Origin: Candidatus Uhrbacteria bacterium
GTDB taxonomy: Bacteria; Patescibacteriota; Patescibacteriia; 2-12-FULL-60-25
Direction: 5' to 3'
Assembly: GCA_020854265.1 (NCBI GenBank)
Contig: JADZFU010000004.1
Coordinates: 186,001 to 250,000 of the forward strand
DNA: 64,000 bases
The position numbers and the translations under genes are program-made. A model generated the notes under the pieces. It was given only the letters and a program-made list of their open reading frames with translations. It was not told the origin of the DNA and ran no database searches. Shown piece after piece: positions 34,489 through 44,185 of this stretch (within the stretch, counting starts at the first letter, position 1; every line of letters begins with the position of its first letter).

Positions 34489-34563
34489 GCGGGTATCGTA
34501 TAGTGGCTATTATGAGTGCTTCCCAAGCACTAGAGACGGGTTCGATTCCCGTTACCCGCTCCA
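34489..34563 (+). tRNA. tRNA-Gly (anticodon CCC)
   Basis: Acceptor GCGGGTA pairs with TACCCGC, the loop TTCCCAA carries anticodon CCC (34522-34524), the T arm contains GGTTCGATTCC, and the 3' CCA is encoded. It reads GGG codons. One base separates it from tRNA-Thr, so both share a transcript. Confidence 0.95.
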
Positions 34564-34564
34564 C

Positions 34565-34640
34565 GCCGATGTAGCTCAGTTGGTAGAGCAGTGCTTTCGT
34601 AAAGCAAAGGTCGCCGGTTCAAATCCGGCCATCGGCTCCA
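34565..34640 (+). tRNA. tRNA-Thr (anticodon CGT)
   Basis: Acceptor GCCGATG pairs with CATCGGC, the loop TTCGTAA carries anticodon CGT (34598-34600), the T arm has GGTTCAAATCC, and CCA is encoded. The anticodon stem GTGCT/AGCAA has a G-A mismatch at its outer pair. It reads ACG codons. Confidence 0.93.
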
Positions 34641-34674
34641 TAAAAAATACTTCGCATATGCGGGTATTTTTTTG
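34641..34674 (+). terminator. Intrinsic terminator of the tRNA-Gly/Thr transcript
   Basis: AAAAATAC (34643-34650) pairs with GTATTTTT (34664-34671) around an inner CGCAT/ATGCG stem, followed by a T run. It starts directly after the CCA of tRNA-Thr. Confidence 0.85.
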
Positions 34675-34677
34675 TAT

Positions 34678-34712
34678 TTGCACATGTTCTGTTTTTGTTC
34701 TATATCTGTTCT
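34678..34712 (+). promoter_or_regulatory. dinB promoter with three direct TGTTCT repeats
   Basis: TTGCAC (34678-34683), a 17-base spacer and TATATC (34701-34706) form a promoter. TGTTCT occurs at 34685, 34696 and 34707, exactly 11 bases apart and overlapping the -10. One repeat per helical turn suggests a cooperative operator. GGAG before the ATG at 34735 gives a Shine-Dalgarno. Confidence 0.65.
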
Positions 34713-34734
34713 ATCCGCATAGAAGCGGAGAACT

Positions 34735-36027
34735 ATGGAATTTCCGCGTTCCGACAAGCTGATTGCCCATGTGGATATGAATTCATACTTCGCCTCGGTT
34801 GAGCAGCAGGCGAATCCGTTTTTGCGCGGGCGGGCGGTGGGAGTCTGTTCGTATCTGCACGAGTACGGCTGCGTCATTGCGGCATCTGTCGAAGCAAAAA
34901 AGCTCGGCATGAAGGTCGGGATGACGGTCAAGCAGGCGCGAGAGGTTGTCCCGGGTGCCGTTTTTGTCCAAAATGATCCGCCCAAATACCGCGCCGTAAC
35001 CTCGCGCGTATTTACGCTACTGCACACCTTGTCCGACCGTATCGAACATTATTCTATTGATGAAGCGTTTCTCGATTTGACCGGCTGGTACCGCGATGCG
35101 GCCGAGGCGTCGTTTGCCTTGTCGCGCATCAAAAAACGCATCACGCAAGAGGTCGGCGAGTGGCTGCGCTGTTCGGTCGGAATTGCGCCGACACGGTTTT
35201 TGGCAAAAACCGCGTCGGATCTTAAAAAGCCGGACGGGCTGACCATTATCGATTTCGAGAATCTCGATGATATTCTTTCGCGTCTTGATTTGGAGGATGT
35301 GTGCGGCATCGGTCCGCGCATCCGCAAGCGTATCGAGCGGCTCGGCTATCGCAATCTCATCCAACTAAAGTATGCGCCGACGGAAAATTTAATACGCGCG
35401 TTCGGTGTCTACGGATATTTTTTGAAAGCGAAGCTGCATGGATTGGATGTCGACCATGTGGAGCAGCATGACGAGCGCCTGCCAAAGTCGGTCGGACATT
35501 CGTATTGCGTTCCCGAACGCGTAAACCGCGAACGAAAGGTTCCGGCCACGCTTGTAAAATTGGTGGAACGAGCGGGCCGACGCATGCGCTCGCTCGGGCT
35601 CTTGGCGAATACCATATCCATCTCGGTGGGCTTCAAGCTCGAGGGCGGACCAAAGCCGCAAGGCCCGTTTTGGACACCGACGGCTGCCGCGGGAGGTTCG
35701 GTGCATACAAGTTTTCCAGAACCGACGGACGATTCTTTTGCATTAACCGAGATGACACTCAAACTGCTGCATGAATTATGGCATGGTGAGCGCGTAAATT
35801 TTTTGGCTGTGACACTTTTTGATCTTTCTTTGCCGACCGGACAAACGCGGTTGTTTACAGCCTTACCGGAGCGGCGGAGCGCGGTTTCAAAGGCAGTGGA
35901 CCTTATCCGTGATCGCTACGGGATGAATGCGGTTATGCTGGGCAATATGATGCGTTTGGAGGAAGAGGCTCCGGACCGTATCGGATTCCGTAAAACCGAA
36001 GGGGTGGATGTTGTGCGAAACTTATGA
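34735..36027 (+). CDS. dinB: DNA polymerase IV (Y-family translesion polymerase)
   Basis: A 430-residue Y-family polymerase. HVDMNSYFASVEQQ contains the first catalytic acids, VCSYLHEYGCVIAASVEAKKLGMKVGM is the fingers region, and HYSIDEAFLDLTGW holds the second catalytic pair. ADxxGIG-type LEDVCGIGPRIRKRIERLG provides the HhH region. A C-terminal little-finger domain runs to the end, with no clear clamp-binding tail. It copies past damaged bases. The upstream direct-repeat operator suggests damage-regulated expression, although no LexA gene is in the window. It is followed after 12 bases by rodA. Confidence 0.92.
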   Translation: MEFPRSDKLIAHVDMNSYFASVEQQANPFLRGRAVGVCSYLHEYGCVIAASVEAKKLGMKVGMTVKQAREVVPGAVFVQNDPPKYRAVTSRVFTLLHTLSDRIEHYSIDEAFLDLTGWYRDAAEASFALSRIKKRITQEVGEWLRCSVGIAPTRFLAKTASDLKKPDGLTIIDFENLDDILSRLDLEDVCGIGPRIRKRIERLGYRNLIQLKYAPTENLIRAFGVYGYFLKAKLHGLDVDHVEQHDERLPKSVGHSYCVPERVNRERKVPATLVKLVERAGRRMRSLGLLANTISISVGFKLEGGPKPQGPFWTPTAAAGGSVHTSFPEPTDDSFALTEMTLKLLHELWHGERVNFLAVTLFDLSLPTGQTRLFTALPERRSAVSKAVDLIRDRYGMNAVMLGNMMRLEEEAPDRIGFRKTEGVDVVRNL

Positions 36028-36039
36028 CAGGATCAAACC

Positions 36040-37176
36040 ATGCGATTCCTGCTCGACTATTTTGAGCGTCTGGATTGGGTGCTGCTTACTGCCGCGATGA
36101 CGTTAACTGCCATCGGGCTTATGGCTATCTACGGCATAGGGATTTCGCAGGAGCCGTCCAACCTTTTCCTGTTTTATAAACAGGTAGCCGTACTGGCGGT
36201 CGGTATCCTATCTATTGCCGGATTGATTTTTGTCGATTACCGCCATCTGCGCTCCGTCTCGCTGTTCATTTATCTCTTTGGTGCATTTTTACTGCTTTTG
36301 GTCGTATTCTTTGGCGTGACGGTCAATAATACGACTGGCTGGTTCCGATTCGGTGCATTGTCTTTTCAGCCCGTTGAAATCGCCAAGGTTGCACTCACGG
36401 TTTATTTGGCGGCATTTTATGTGAGACGCGGCCGAGGACGGCTTAGTTGGGCGACATTCGGTATCAGTTTTGCGGCAACGTCATTTTATGCAGGTTTGGT
36501 CATGCTGCAGCCGGACTTTGGTTCGGCCATGGTCCTATTCCTGATTTGGGGCGCGATGTCGGCATTTGCCGGACTGCCACGAAGCGCATGGATTATTCTG
36601 CCTTTGGTTGCTTTGGTTTGCGGCGGCGCTATTTGGACATTCGGGCTTCAAGAATATCAGCGCGGACGCATCGAATCATTTTTAAATCCCGAGGCGGATC
36701 CGCGCGGAGCCGGATACAATGCAATACAGGCGCGCATTGCGATCGGATCCGGAGGTATTTTTGGCAAAGGGATAGGGGAGGGGTCTCAGGCGCGTCTGCG
36801 TTTTTTGCCGGCTGCAGCAACGGATTTTATTTTTGCCGTCGTTGGCGAGGAAATGGGTTTTGCCGGACTCGCGCTCGTCTTTTTCTTGTTCATTCTCCTG
36901 TTAACGCGCATGCTCAAAATCGGGTATGAGAGCGAAGACGATTTTGCATCGCTTCTTCTCGTGGGTCTTGGCTCGATTTTCCTTATCCATTTGTTTGTGA
37001 ATGCGGGCATGAATCTCGGGATCATGCCGATTACCGGTATTCCTATGCCGTTTTTGTCTGCAGCTGCTTCGTATATGCTGATTGTGTTTTTGTGTATAGG
37101 TTTGGCAGAATCCGTGGCAGTCAGAAAGCGCGGTACGGCTGACGCCGAGGCAGGAGTGATGCTGTTTGAAAGCTAG
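36040..37176 (+). CDS. rodA: SEDS-family peptidoglycan polymerase (RodA-like)
   Basis: A 378-residue protein with about ten helices. TGWFRFGALSFQPVEIAKVAL and GSGGIFGKGIGEGSQARLRFLPAAATDFIFAVVGEEMGF are SEDS signatures; the latter is the RodA form. It polymerises glycan strands from lipid II with a class B PBP. The late motif normally reading PxPFxSYGGSS is GIPMPFLSAAASYML here, an unusual replacement. AGGA 8 bases before the ATG may be a Shine-Dalgarno. The gene lies downstream of dinB with a 12-base gap. Confidence 0.88.
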   Translation: MRFLLDYFERLDWVLLTAAMTLTAIGLMAIYGIGISQEPSNLFLFYKQVAVLAVGILSIAGLIFVDYRHLRSVSLFIYLFGAFLLLLVVFFGVTVNNTTGWFRFGALSFQPVEIAKVALTVYLAAFYVRRGRGRLSWATFGISFAATSFYAGLVMLQPDFGSAMVLFLIWGAMSAFAGLPRSAWIILPLVALVCGGAIWTFGLQEYQRGRIESFLNPEADPRGAGYNAIQARIAIGSGGIFGKGIGEGSQARLRFLPAAATDFIFAVVGEEMGFAGLALVFFLFILLLTRMLKIGYESEDDFASLLLVGLGSIFLIHLFVNAGMNLGIMPITGIPMPFLSAAASYMLIVFLCIGLAESVAVRKRGTADAEAGVMLFES

Positions 37177-38054
37177 TTTTGGAATCGTTCGCTCGACAAA
37201 TACGCATCCGGATCGAGAATATTCACGCTCGCACGAATTTCGGTACGGGTAATTCCCGGAAGGTTTTCATACCAATTTATGGAAATGGGTGCCGATTCTC
37301 CCGGTTTTACATCACGCCGCGTGATCGTGGTTACTCCGACAGGCGAAGTCCCGCGATATAAAATAACCGTGAGCTCGACATTCCAGTATCCATACGGCGA
37401 GTCGTTGACCATGGTGAAATCCGTGCGGCCGATTGTTTGCGTACCGATGACGAGATCGCGGGTGTAGGTGATATCTTGGAAATCAAAAGCGAGACGCGAT
37501 TCTGCAAAGGATTTGTAGTCGCGGTTGACCCACGCCGGATCGATCCGCATCCAACGGATATTGTCGACAATCAAGCGTGCTGAACGGCCGGTTGAACTCG
37601 CAAAACCAAGCTCGGTGAGATAACGCTGGCTTTGGGGGAGAATATACCCCTGGCGCGCGGGCGTTTGCATGCCGGAGATGTCGAATTTGTAATCAAATGC
37701 GGCATACCATTGCGGGTTTGGGTTGGAGAGCTCAACCAGCATGTCGCGGCGGCCGCTTGTGCTGTCGAATACGTAGACTTGCGAAGGCTGGAGGGGTTTT
37801 GGCGTGGCTGCGACCAGGCTTTCTGCCGTAATTTGGTTGGTGGCGATTTTTAGCGGGATGCGGGACTCGAATGGATAGGAAATTGCCAGCCAGTCGAGCA
37901 GGCTCCAAAGCACGAATAACCAGAGGACAACGTTAAATGCAATCAAGGATCCGTGCAGGATTTGCCGCAGGAGAATGCGGTTGCGAACCCAAAAAGAAGC
38001 GAGCTTAAGCTCCTGCTCGGTCATGCCGGAACCTATGATGTGATCATCGGGCAT
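37173..38054 (-). CDS. Hypothetical membrane-anchored extracytoplasmic protein
   Basis: A 293-residue protein with one membrane helix (about residues 35-60) after a short cytoplasmic N-terminus, then a beta-rich outer domain of about 230 residues with Ig-like character (FTMVNDSPYGYWNVELTVILYRG). No family is recognised. It ends 4 bases into the convergent rodA end. The ATG at 38054 lies 6 bases after an extended TGG-TATCAT -10 on the same strand, supporting this start over the in-frame ATG at 38024. Confidence 0.65.
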   Translation of the reverse strand: MPDDHIIGSGMTEQELKLASFWVRNRILLRQILHGSLIAFNVVLWLFVLWSLLDWLAISYPFESRIPLKIATNQITAESLVAATPKPLQPSQVYVFDSTSGRRDMLVELSNPNPQWYAAFDYKFDISGMQTPARQGYILPQSQRYLTELGFASSTGRSARLIVDNIRWMRIDPAWVNRDYKSFAESRLAFDFQDITYTRDLVIGTQTIGRTDFTMVNDSPYGYWNVELTVILYRGTSPVGVTTITRRDVKPGESAPISINWYENLPGITRTEIRASVNILDPDAYLSSERFQN

Positions 38055-38076
38055 ACCATCATGATACCATATCCAT
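38055..38076. promoter_or_regulatory. Overlapping divergent -10 boxes for two leaderless genes
   Basis: On the - strand TGG-TATCAT (complement of 38061-38069) ends 6 bases before the ATG at 38054. On the + strand TGA-TACCAT (38062-38070) ends 6 bases before the GTG at 38077. The same near-symmetric sequence serves both directions. Confidence 0.65.
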
Positions 38077-38895
38077 GTGGCCAGGATTTCCTGTGCGAAG
38101 GCAAAAGAATTGCTTCAAGAGCTGAAACTGAATCAGCGAGAGATTCGCGATCAGTTGAGGTTTTTTCATTCCACAGGCGACTTGGAAGTTTGGAACCGAC
38201 TTAGGATCATGCGAAGTAGGCAAGAAAATCTTTCTGCCGAGATGCGCTACGAACTGCCGATCGGAATGGATTTTGAAAGGGCGAAATTGATTATGGGGGA
38301 AGAAAGGTTTTTCGGAGCCGAAAAAACAAGAGCAAGAATTGATTGGTCAATCGGTTTCGATGAAAAAGAGATGGGGCCTATCCCGTTTTCTCCAAAGGAG
38401 CTGCATGATGCAGTAGAAGAAGGCAAATACTTGATCCACCGTTTTTCTAAAGACATTTCCGGAAATGATGTCACTATGACGTATTTGCGGATGAATGCTC
38501 CCGATTCTTTGCCACAGAAAAAATCTTTGGAAGGACTGTATGCAGGTTCTGAAGGGCGTAATTTACAAGATATGTCGGTAAAGTCCGGTTGGTATCTTTC
38601 AAGCTTGCGCACCGACCGCGTGTTTTCTCCGCATGCAAAACAGCCGATCGAGCCCGGACATTCGCTGGCTGAATTTTATTATGACGGAATCATAACGGGT
38701 GATTTTCAAAATAATTTTAATAAAAACCAAGTCACAAACACGACCGTTAAAGTACTTACGAATACGAAGACTCCCAATGGCATGCGATTGGCTGTCGCTA
38801 TTGCTTATTCACGCGCTTCAAATTTTCATACCATAGTGGAGCCGGTTTCTTCCCAGCGAGGAACCTACCTCATGACCTCCCAACGGAATTCTTGA
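38077..38895 (+). CDS. Unrecognised protein, family A member 1 (IMGE-F-GAE family)
   Basis: A 272-residue soluble protein starting with GTG. It shares with the genes at 50137 and 51093 an N-terminal I-x-C-x-x-AK pattern (RISCAKAKELLQEL), a central AKLIMGEERFFGAEK and a following MGPIPFSPKELHDA-EEGK block. The GTG start is supported by this alignment and by the -10 box 6 bases upstream. No known enzyme motif or membrane segment is visible. A similar central motif occurs, as I recall, in uncharacterised Patescibacteria proteins; no function is known to me. Confidence 0.65.
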   Translation: MARISCAKAKELLQELKLNQREIRDQLRFFHSTGDLEVWNRLRIMRSRQENLSAEMRYELPIGMDFERAKLIMGEERFFGAEKTRARIDWSIGFDEKEMGPIPFSPKELHDAVEEGKYLIHRFSKDISGNDVTMTYLRMNAPDSLPQKKSLEGLYAGSEGRNLQDMSVKSGWYLSSLRTDRVFSPHAKQPIEPGHSLAEFYYDGIITGDFQNNFNKNQVTNTTVKVLTNTKTPNGMRLAVAIAYSRASNFHTIVEPVSSQRGTYLMTSQRNS

Positions 38896-38903
38896 CATAA
38901 CGT

Positions 38904-41001
<2,098 letters not shown>

Positions 41002-41015
41002 TATCCACAAGATTG

Positions 41016-41044
41016 TTGATTATACGGTTGTTTCAAGCTATAAC
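41016..41044 (+). promoter_or_regulatory. Leaderless-type promoter
   Basis: TTGATT (41016-41021), a 17-base spacer and TATAAC (41039-41044), ending 6 bases before the ATG at 41051. This is the clearest full -35/-10 example of the leaderless arrangement in the window. Confidence 0.8.
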
Positions 41045-41050
41045 TGATAC

Positions 41051-41380
41051 ATGAGCATTCAACCATCGAGGCTGATCGTGGAATGCCCCTTGTGCCGGGC
41101 GTCTTATGGGGATGAGGCCGTCCATCTTTTGCGGGATGGCGGGAGTGCCCGACTCTTCCACTGCACCTGTCCTTCTTGCGGACGGTCGATGTTGGCCCTT
41201 ATGACCGACCACCAAGGTTGGGTAAGTACGGTCGGTTTGGTTACCGATCTTGAAATTTCCGACGCGATGCGGCTGGCTGAACGGAATCCGGTCGGATCGG
41301 ATGAATGCATCCATCTTTATCAAATATTCAATCAACAGAGCCAAAAATTCTGTGAATGGCTCATGTCTCCCGCCCCTTGA
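41051..41380 (+). CDS. Small zinc-ribbon protein of unknown function
   Basis: A 109-residue protein with two cysteine pairs, CPLC near residue 14 and CPSC near residue 39, likely forming one zinc ribbon. The rest is helical with no recognised family. Its own strong promoter ends 6 bases before the ATG. The L25 promoter overlaps its last codons, so it seems monocistronic or is read through into the L25 gene. Confidence 0.7.
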   Translation: MSIQPSRLIVECPLCRASYGDEAVHLLRDGGSARLFHCTCPSCGRSMLALMTDHQGWVSTVGLVTDLEISDAMRLAERNPVGSDECIHLYQIFNQQSQKFCEWLMSPAP

Positions 41381-41405
41381 CGGATTGCCGGCTTTTGCGT
41401 AATCT
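41377..41405 (+). promoter_or_regulatory. Promoter of the ribosomal protein L25 gene
   Basis: TTGACG (41377-41382), a 17-base spacer and TAATCT (41400-41405); the ATG is 24 bases further on. Unlike most promoters here it predicts a short real leader of about 15-20 bases. Confidence 0.75.
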
Positions 41406-41429
41406 AAGGTCACTTTTTCCGATTTATTT

Positions 41430-42122
41430 ATGACCTACGCATTGTCAGCCAAGCCCCGCACCAGCATGGGCAAGCGCTCCAAGGATGAACTCGCTGTCAT
41501 GCGCGTTCCGGCCGTTATGTACGGCTCCGGAGTCGCCAACCAGTCGATTTCGGTTCCGCGCTCAGAATTTATCAAGGTCTACCGCCAAGCCGGTTATTCC
41601 TCGCTTGTGGATATCACGGTCGAAGGATCCCAGCCGGTTAAAGCCGTCATCAAGGAAATCCAATTCGATCCGCTCACGGTCGAGCCGCGTCATGTCGACT
41701 TCCACCAAGTGCGCATGGACCAAGAAATGGAAGCCAAGATCCCGCTGGTATTCACCGGCGAATCAAACGCCGTCAAAGTCGATGCAGGTACGCTCATCAA
41801 ATCGCTCGACGAAGTCGAGGTCCGCTGTCTGCCTGGCGACTTGCCGCATGAGCTCACGGTCGACCTTTCCAAGCTTGCCACTTTTGACGATTCCATCACG
41901 GTTGCCGATATCAAGCTTCCGAAGGGTGTCGAACTCGTCACCTCGCCGGAAATGACCATCGCTACGGTTGCTCGTCCGCTTACGGAGGACGAACTCAAGA
42001 AGCTCGAAGAGGGTACGGTCGCCGATGTATCGCAGATCAAGACCGAAGCCGAAGAAAAGAAAGCTGCCGAAGATGCCAAGAAAGCCGAGGAAGAAGCCTT
42101 GGCTGCCGAAGGAAAGAAATAA
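41430..42122 (+). CDS. rplY: Ribosomal protein bL25 (CTC/TL5 type)
   Basis: A 230-residue protein of the long CTC form. The N-terminal L25 domain binds 5S rRNA (MTYALSAKPRTSMGKRSKDEL, then VMYGSG, FIKVYRQAG, IQFDPLTVEPRHVDF). The C-terminal TL5 beta domain follows, with IPLVFTGESNAVK, LPGDLPHELTVDLS and PEMTIATVARP. The tail of about 30 residues is Lys/Glu/Ala rich. Upstream proofs are a good promoter and length typical of CTC proteins. Confidence 0.93.
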   Translation: MTYALSAKPRTSMGKRSKDELAVMRVPAVMYGSGVANQSISVPRSEFIKVYRQAGYSSLVDITVEGSQPVKAVIKEIQFDPLTVEPRHVDFHQVRMDQEMEAKIPLVFTGESNAVKVDAGTLIKSLDEVEVRCLPGDLPHELTVDLSKLATFDDSITVADIKLPKGVELVTSPEMTIATVARPLTEDELKKLEEGTVADVSQIKTEAEEKKAAEDAKKAEEEALAAEGKK

Positions 42123-42127
42123 AAACC

Positions 42128-43201
42128 ATGGATATCCCGTCTCTGCTCGAGACAATCAAGCGGTTCCGCTGGCAATTTGCCATCGGAGCCGTTTTGCTTG
42201 TTGCCGTGTCGGTGGGAGGGCTCTACCTGATCTTTTCAGGAAAGACGCGAGCTTCGCGCGATGAAAAAAAGGACATCGCCATCACGCTCCCTCCGCCCGA
42301 GGATTTGCGCGAGCGGTATTTTGACGGCGTTATGGTTCCGGCCGGGATGGACGCCCTTGCTCCGCGTGCCGTGGTGATTGAAAACCATCCGGATGCACGT
42401 CCGCTGTCCGGCGTTTCCCAGGCGAGTCTCGTGATTGAGGCTCCGGTTGAAGGCAGTATTACCCGTTTGCTTGCGTTTTTTGCCCCATCTACAACGGTTA
42501 TGGAAGTCGGTCCGGTACGCAGTGCACGTCCGTATTTTGTCGATTGGGCGGATGCGTGGAATGCAACGTTTTTCCATGTCGGAGGAAGTCCGGAAGCGCT
42601 CGAAAAGATCCAATCCATGCCATCGTTTGCGGATGTAAACGAATTTGCTTATGCCAGATATTTTTGGCGCGATGCCGGCCGTGATGCGCCGCACAATGTC
42701 TACACGCGAGAGTCTTTGATGGATGAAGCAGTTATCAAAAAAGAACAAGCCGCGGCTAAAATTGACGATGCATGGCATTTTAAAGATATGGCATCATCCA
42801 CGGAACGCGGCGATATTAAAAAGATTGCGGTTCCGTTTGGCGGTTCGTTTAACGTTACCTGGAATTTTGACAGCGAGCGCGGCGTATACGTGCGTTCACA
42901 GGGAGCAAATAAGCAGATTGATAGGGGAGGAGCGAATCAAGTCGAGGCTGACAATGTGATCGTTATAAAAACCGAGCAAACCGTGCTTGATAGCGTCGGA
43001 CGTTTACGCATCCGTACCACGGGCAATGGACAAGCGATTGCGTACCGCGATGGAAAACGTTTTGCTCTGCGCTGGAATCGTTCCGCAGGACAGCCGATCC
43101 GATTTGAATCAACCGATGGATCGGAGTTTATTTTCAATCGTGGAAAAACGTGGATCGAAGTCGCTACGAATGATTCGGTGTTTGCAGGCTTAGAACGATA
43201 A
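42128..43201 (+). CDS. DUF3048 (YerB-like) membrane-anchored protein
   Basis: A 357-residue protein with one N-terminal membrane helix (about residues 17-37) and an outer DUF3048 domain: RAVVIENHPDARPLSGVSQASLVIEAPVEGSITRLLA (split over residues about 80-115) and VGPVRSARPYFVDWA. The family includes B. subtilis YerB and is of unclear function, possibly cell-wall related. It follows the L25 gene after 5 bases. Its last 38 bases overlap the convergent prmC gene. Confidence 0.85.
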   Translation: MDIPSLLETIKRFRWQFAIGAVLLVAVSVGGLYLIFSGKTRASRDEKKDIAITLPPPEDLRERYFDGVMVPAGMDALAPRAVVIENHPDARPLSGVSQASLVIEAPVEGSITRLLAFFAPSTTVMEVGPVRSARPYFVDWADAWNATFFHVGGSPEALEKIQSMPSFADVNEFAYARYFWRDAGRDAPHNVYTRESLMDEAVIKKEQAAAKIDDAWHFKDMASSTERGDIKKIAVPFGGSFNVTWNFDSERGVYVRSQGANKQIDRGGANQVEADNVIVIKTEQTVLDSVGRLRIRTTGNGQAIAYRDGKRFALRWNRSAGQPIRFESTDGSEFIFNRGKTWIEVATNDSVFAGLER

Positions 43202-44015
43202 AGCGCTCGCGGCCGCAATGGTCGCGGATGATTTCTGCTTCTGCATCCGGAAAAAGACTCTTCGAGAAATCGAGGAGTTTTTTTGCTTGAGGAGGATCGC
43301 ATTCCAAAAATACGTTTAGAGCTGGGTTCCCGCCTGCGCGGGAATGACAGAATGAAGAAATTTGTTCGAGTAGCTCGATGATAAGCTGATTGCCGTCTTG
43401 GCCGGTAAAAAGGGCGAGGTCGGGTTCGTATGCCGTGACGGATTTTGGCATGATGGCCTTGTCTGAATCCGGCAGGTAGGGGAGATTTGCGCAGATCGTG
43501 ATAGACGGATAGCGCTTTATCGCCTCGATTAGTTCGTAATGCAGCAGGAATCCTTTAAAAAAACTTACGTTTGCCCCAAGATGTTTCGCATTTCGTTTTG
43601 CGATGTCGAGCGCATCGGGAGAAATGTCGCTCGCAAATACAGGCCTGTTTGTCTCGAGAGCAAGCGTGATGGCGATGGCACCAGAGCCTGTTCCGATGTC
43701 TATAAATGCATCAGGACCGGTTTTTTTCGCCAGATCGATCATGTCTTCGGTTTCCGGACGCGGGATCAATACATGCGGATCGACATAAAAGTCGCGTTTG
43801 TAAAACGGTGCTGACTGAAGGATATACGCCAGTGGTTCGTCTTGGAGGCGACGCGCAACCAACTCGTCCAAGGCGAGTCTTTGTCCGACGGTCAGTTCTA
43901 CGGTATGACGATTCGCCGCGATCCATGTGCGGCTACTTCCCAGAGTTTTGGAGGCGAGCCATGGAGCGTCTTCGGTTTTCTTTTCGGCTTCGACCAGCCA
44001 TTCGTGCAGGGTCAT
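43164..44015 (-). CDS. prmC: Release-factor glutamine methyltransferase (PrmC/HemK)
   Basis: A 283-residue protein. The N-terminal helical domain precedes LAYILQSAPFYKRDFYVDPHVLIPRPETE, then motif I FIDIGTGSGAIAITLA and ANLPYLPDS in the place of the NPPY catalytic loop. It methylates the GGQ glutamine of release factors. The ATG at 44015 is preferred to 44027 because TATGAT ends 7 bases before it on the - strand. Two oddities are NLPY instead of NPPY and an in-frame CHSRAGGNP insertion from a palindromic repeat near residue 225. Confidence 0.88.
   Translation of the reverse strand: MTLHEWLVEAEKKTEDAPWLASKTLGSSRTWIAANRHTVELTVGQRLALDELVARRLQDEPLAYILQSAPFYKRDFYVDPHVLIPRPETEDMIDLAKKTGPDAFIDIGTGSGAIAITLALETNRPVFASDISPDALDIAKRNAKHLGANVSFFKGFLLHYELIEAIKRYPSITICANLPYLPDSDKAIMPKSVTAYEPDLALFTGQDGNQLIIELLEQISSFCHSRAGGNPALNVFLECDPPQAKKLLDFSKSLFPDAEAEIIRDHCGRERFIVLSLQTPNHS
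43324..43350 (-). repeat. Palindromic repeat element inside prmC (SRAGGNP type)
   Basis: TTCCCGC (43327-43333) and GCGGGAA (43338-43344) form a hairpin with a 4-base loop. On the - strand it translates in frame as CHSRAGGNP. This matches a widespread short bacterial repeat I recall seeing inside many annotated proteins. Confidence 0.78.
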
Positions 44016-44031
44016 GGCATCTATCATACAA

Positions 44032-44064
44032 TAAACCCCGAAAAGCGTTTGCCTCGGGGTTATT
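44032..44064 (-). terminator. Intrinsic terminator of tRNA-Val
   Basis: AACCCCGA (44034-44041) pairs with TCGGGGTT (44054-44061). On the - strand the stem is followed by TTTATT, just downstream of the tRNA CCA end. Confidence 0.78.
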
Positions 44065-44066
44065 GA

Positions 44067-44143
44067 TGGTGGACGTTGCAGGATTCGAACCTGCGACCTT
44101 TCGAATGTGAATCGAACGCTCTAACCAACTGAGCTAAACGTCC
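44067..44143 (-). tRNA. tRNA-Val (anticodon CAC)
   Basis: On the - strand the acceptor GGACGTT pairs with AACGTCC, followed by discriminator A and encoded CCA. The anticodon loop TTCACAT carries CAC, and the T arm has GGTTCGAATCC. It reads GTG codons. Confidence 0.95.
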
Positions 44144-44154
44144 AAAGTAGCATT

Positions 44155-44183
44155 ATCCTAAAGAATCCATTAGGATCTGGCAA
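44155..44183 (-). promoter_or_regulatory. tRNA-Val promoter in a symmetric divergent region
   Basis: On the - strand TTGCCA (complement of 44178-44183), a 17-base spacer and TAGGAT (complement of 44155-44160), with transcription expected about 5 bases before the tRNA. A second TAGGAT on the + strand (44171-44176) lies 9 bases before the ATG at 44186, forming a 7-bp inverted repeat. Confidence 0.65.
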
Positions 44184-44185
44184 GC

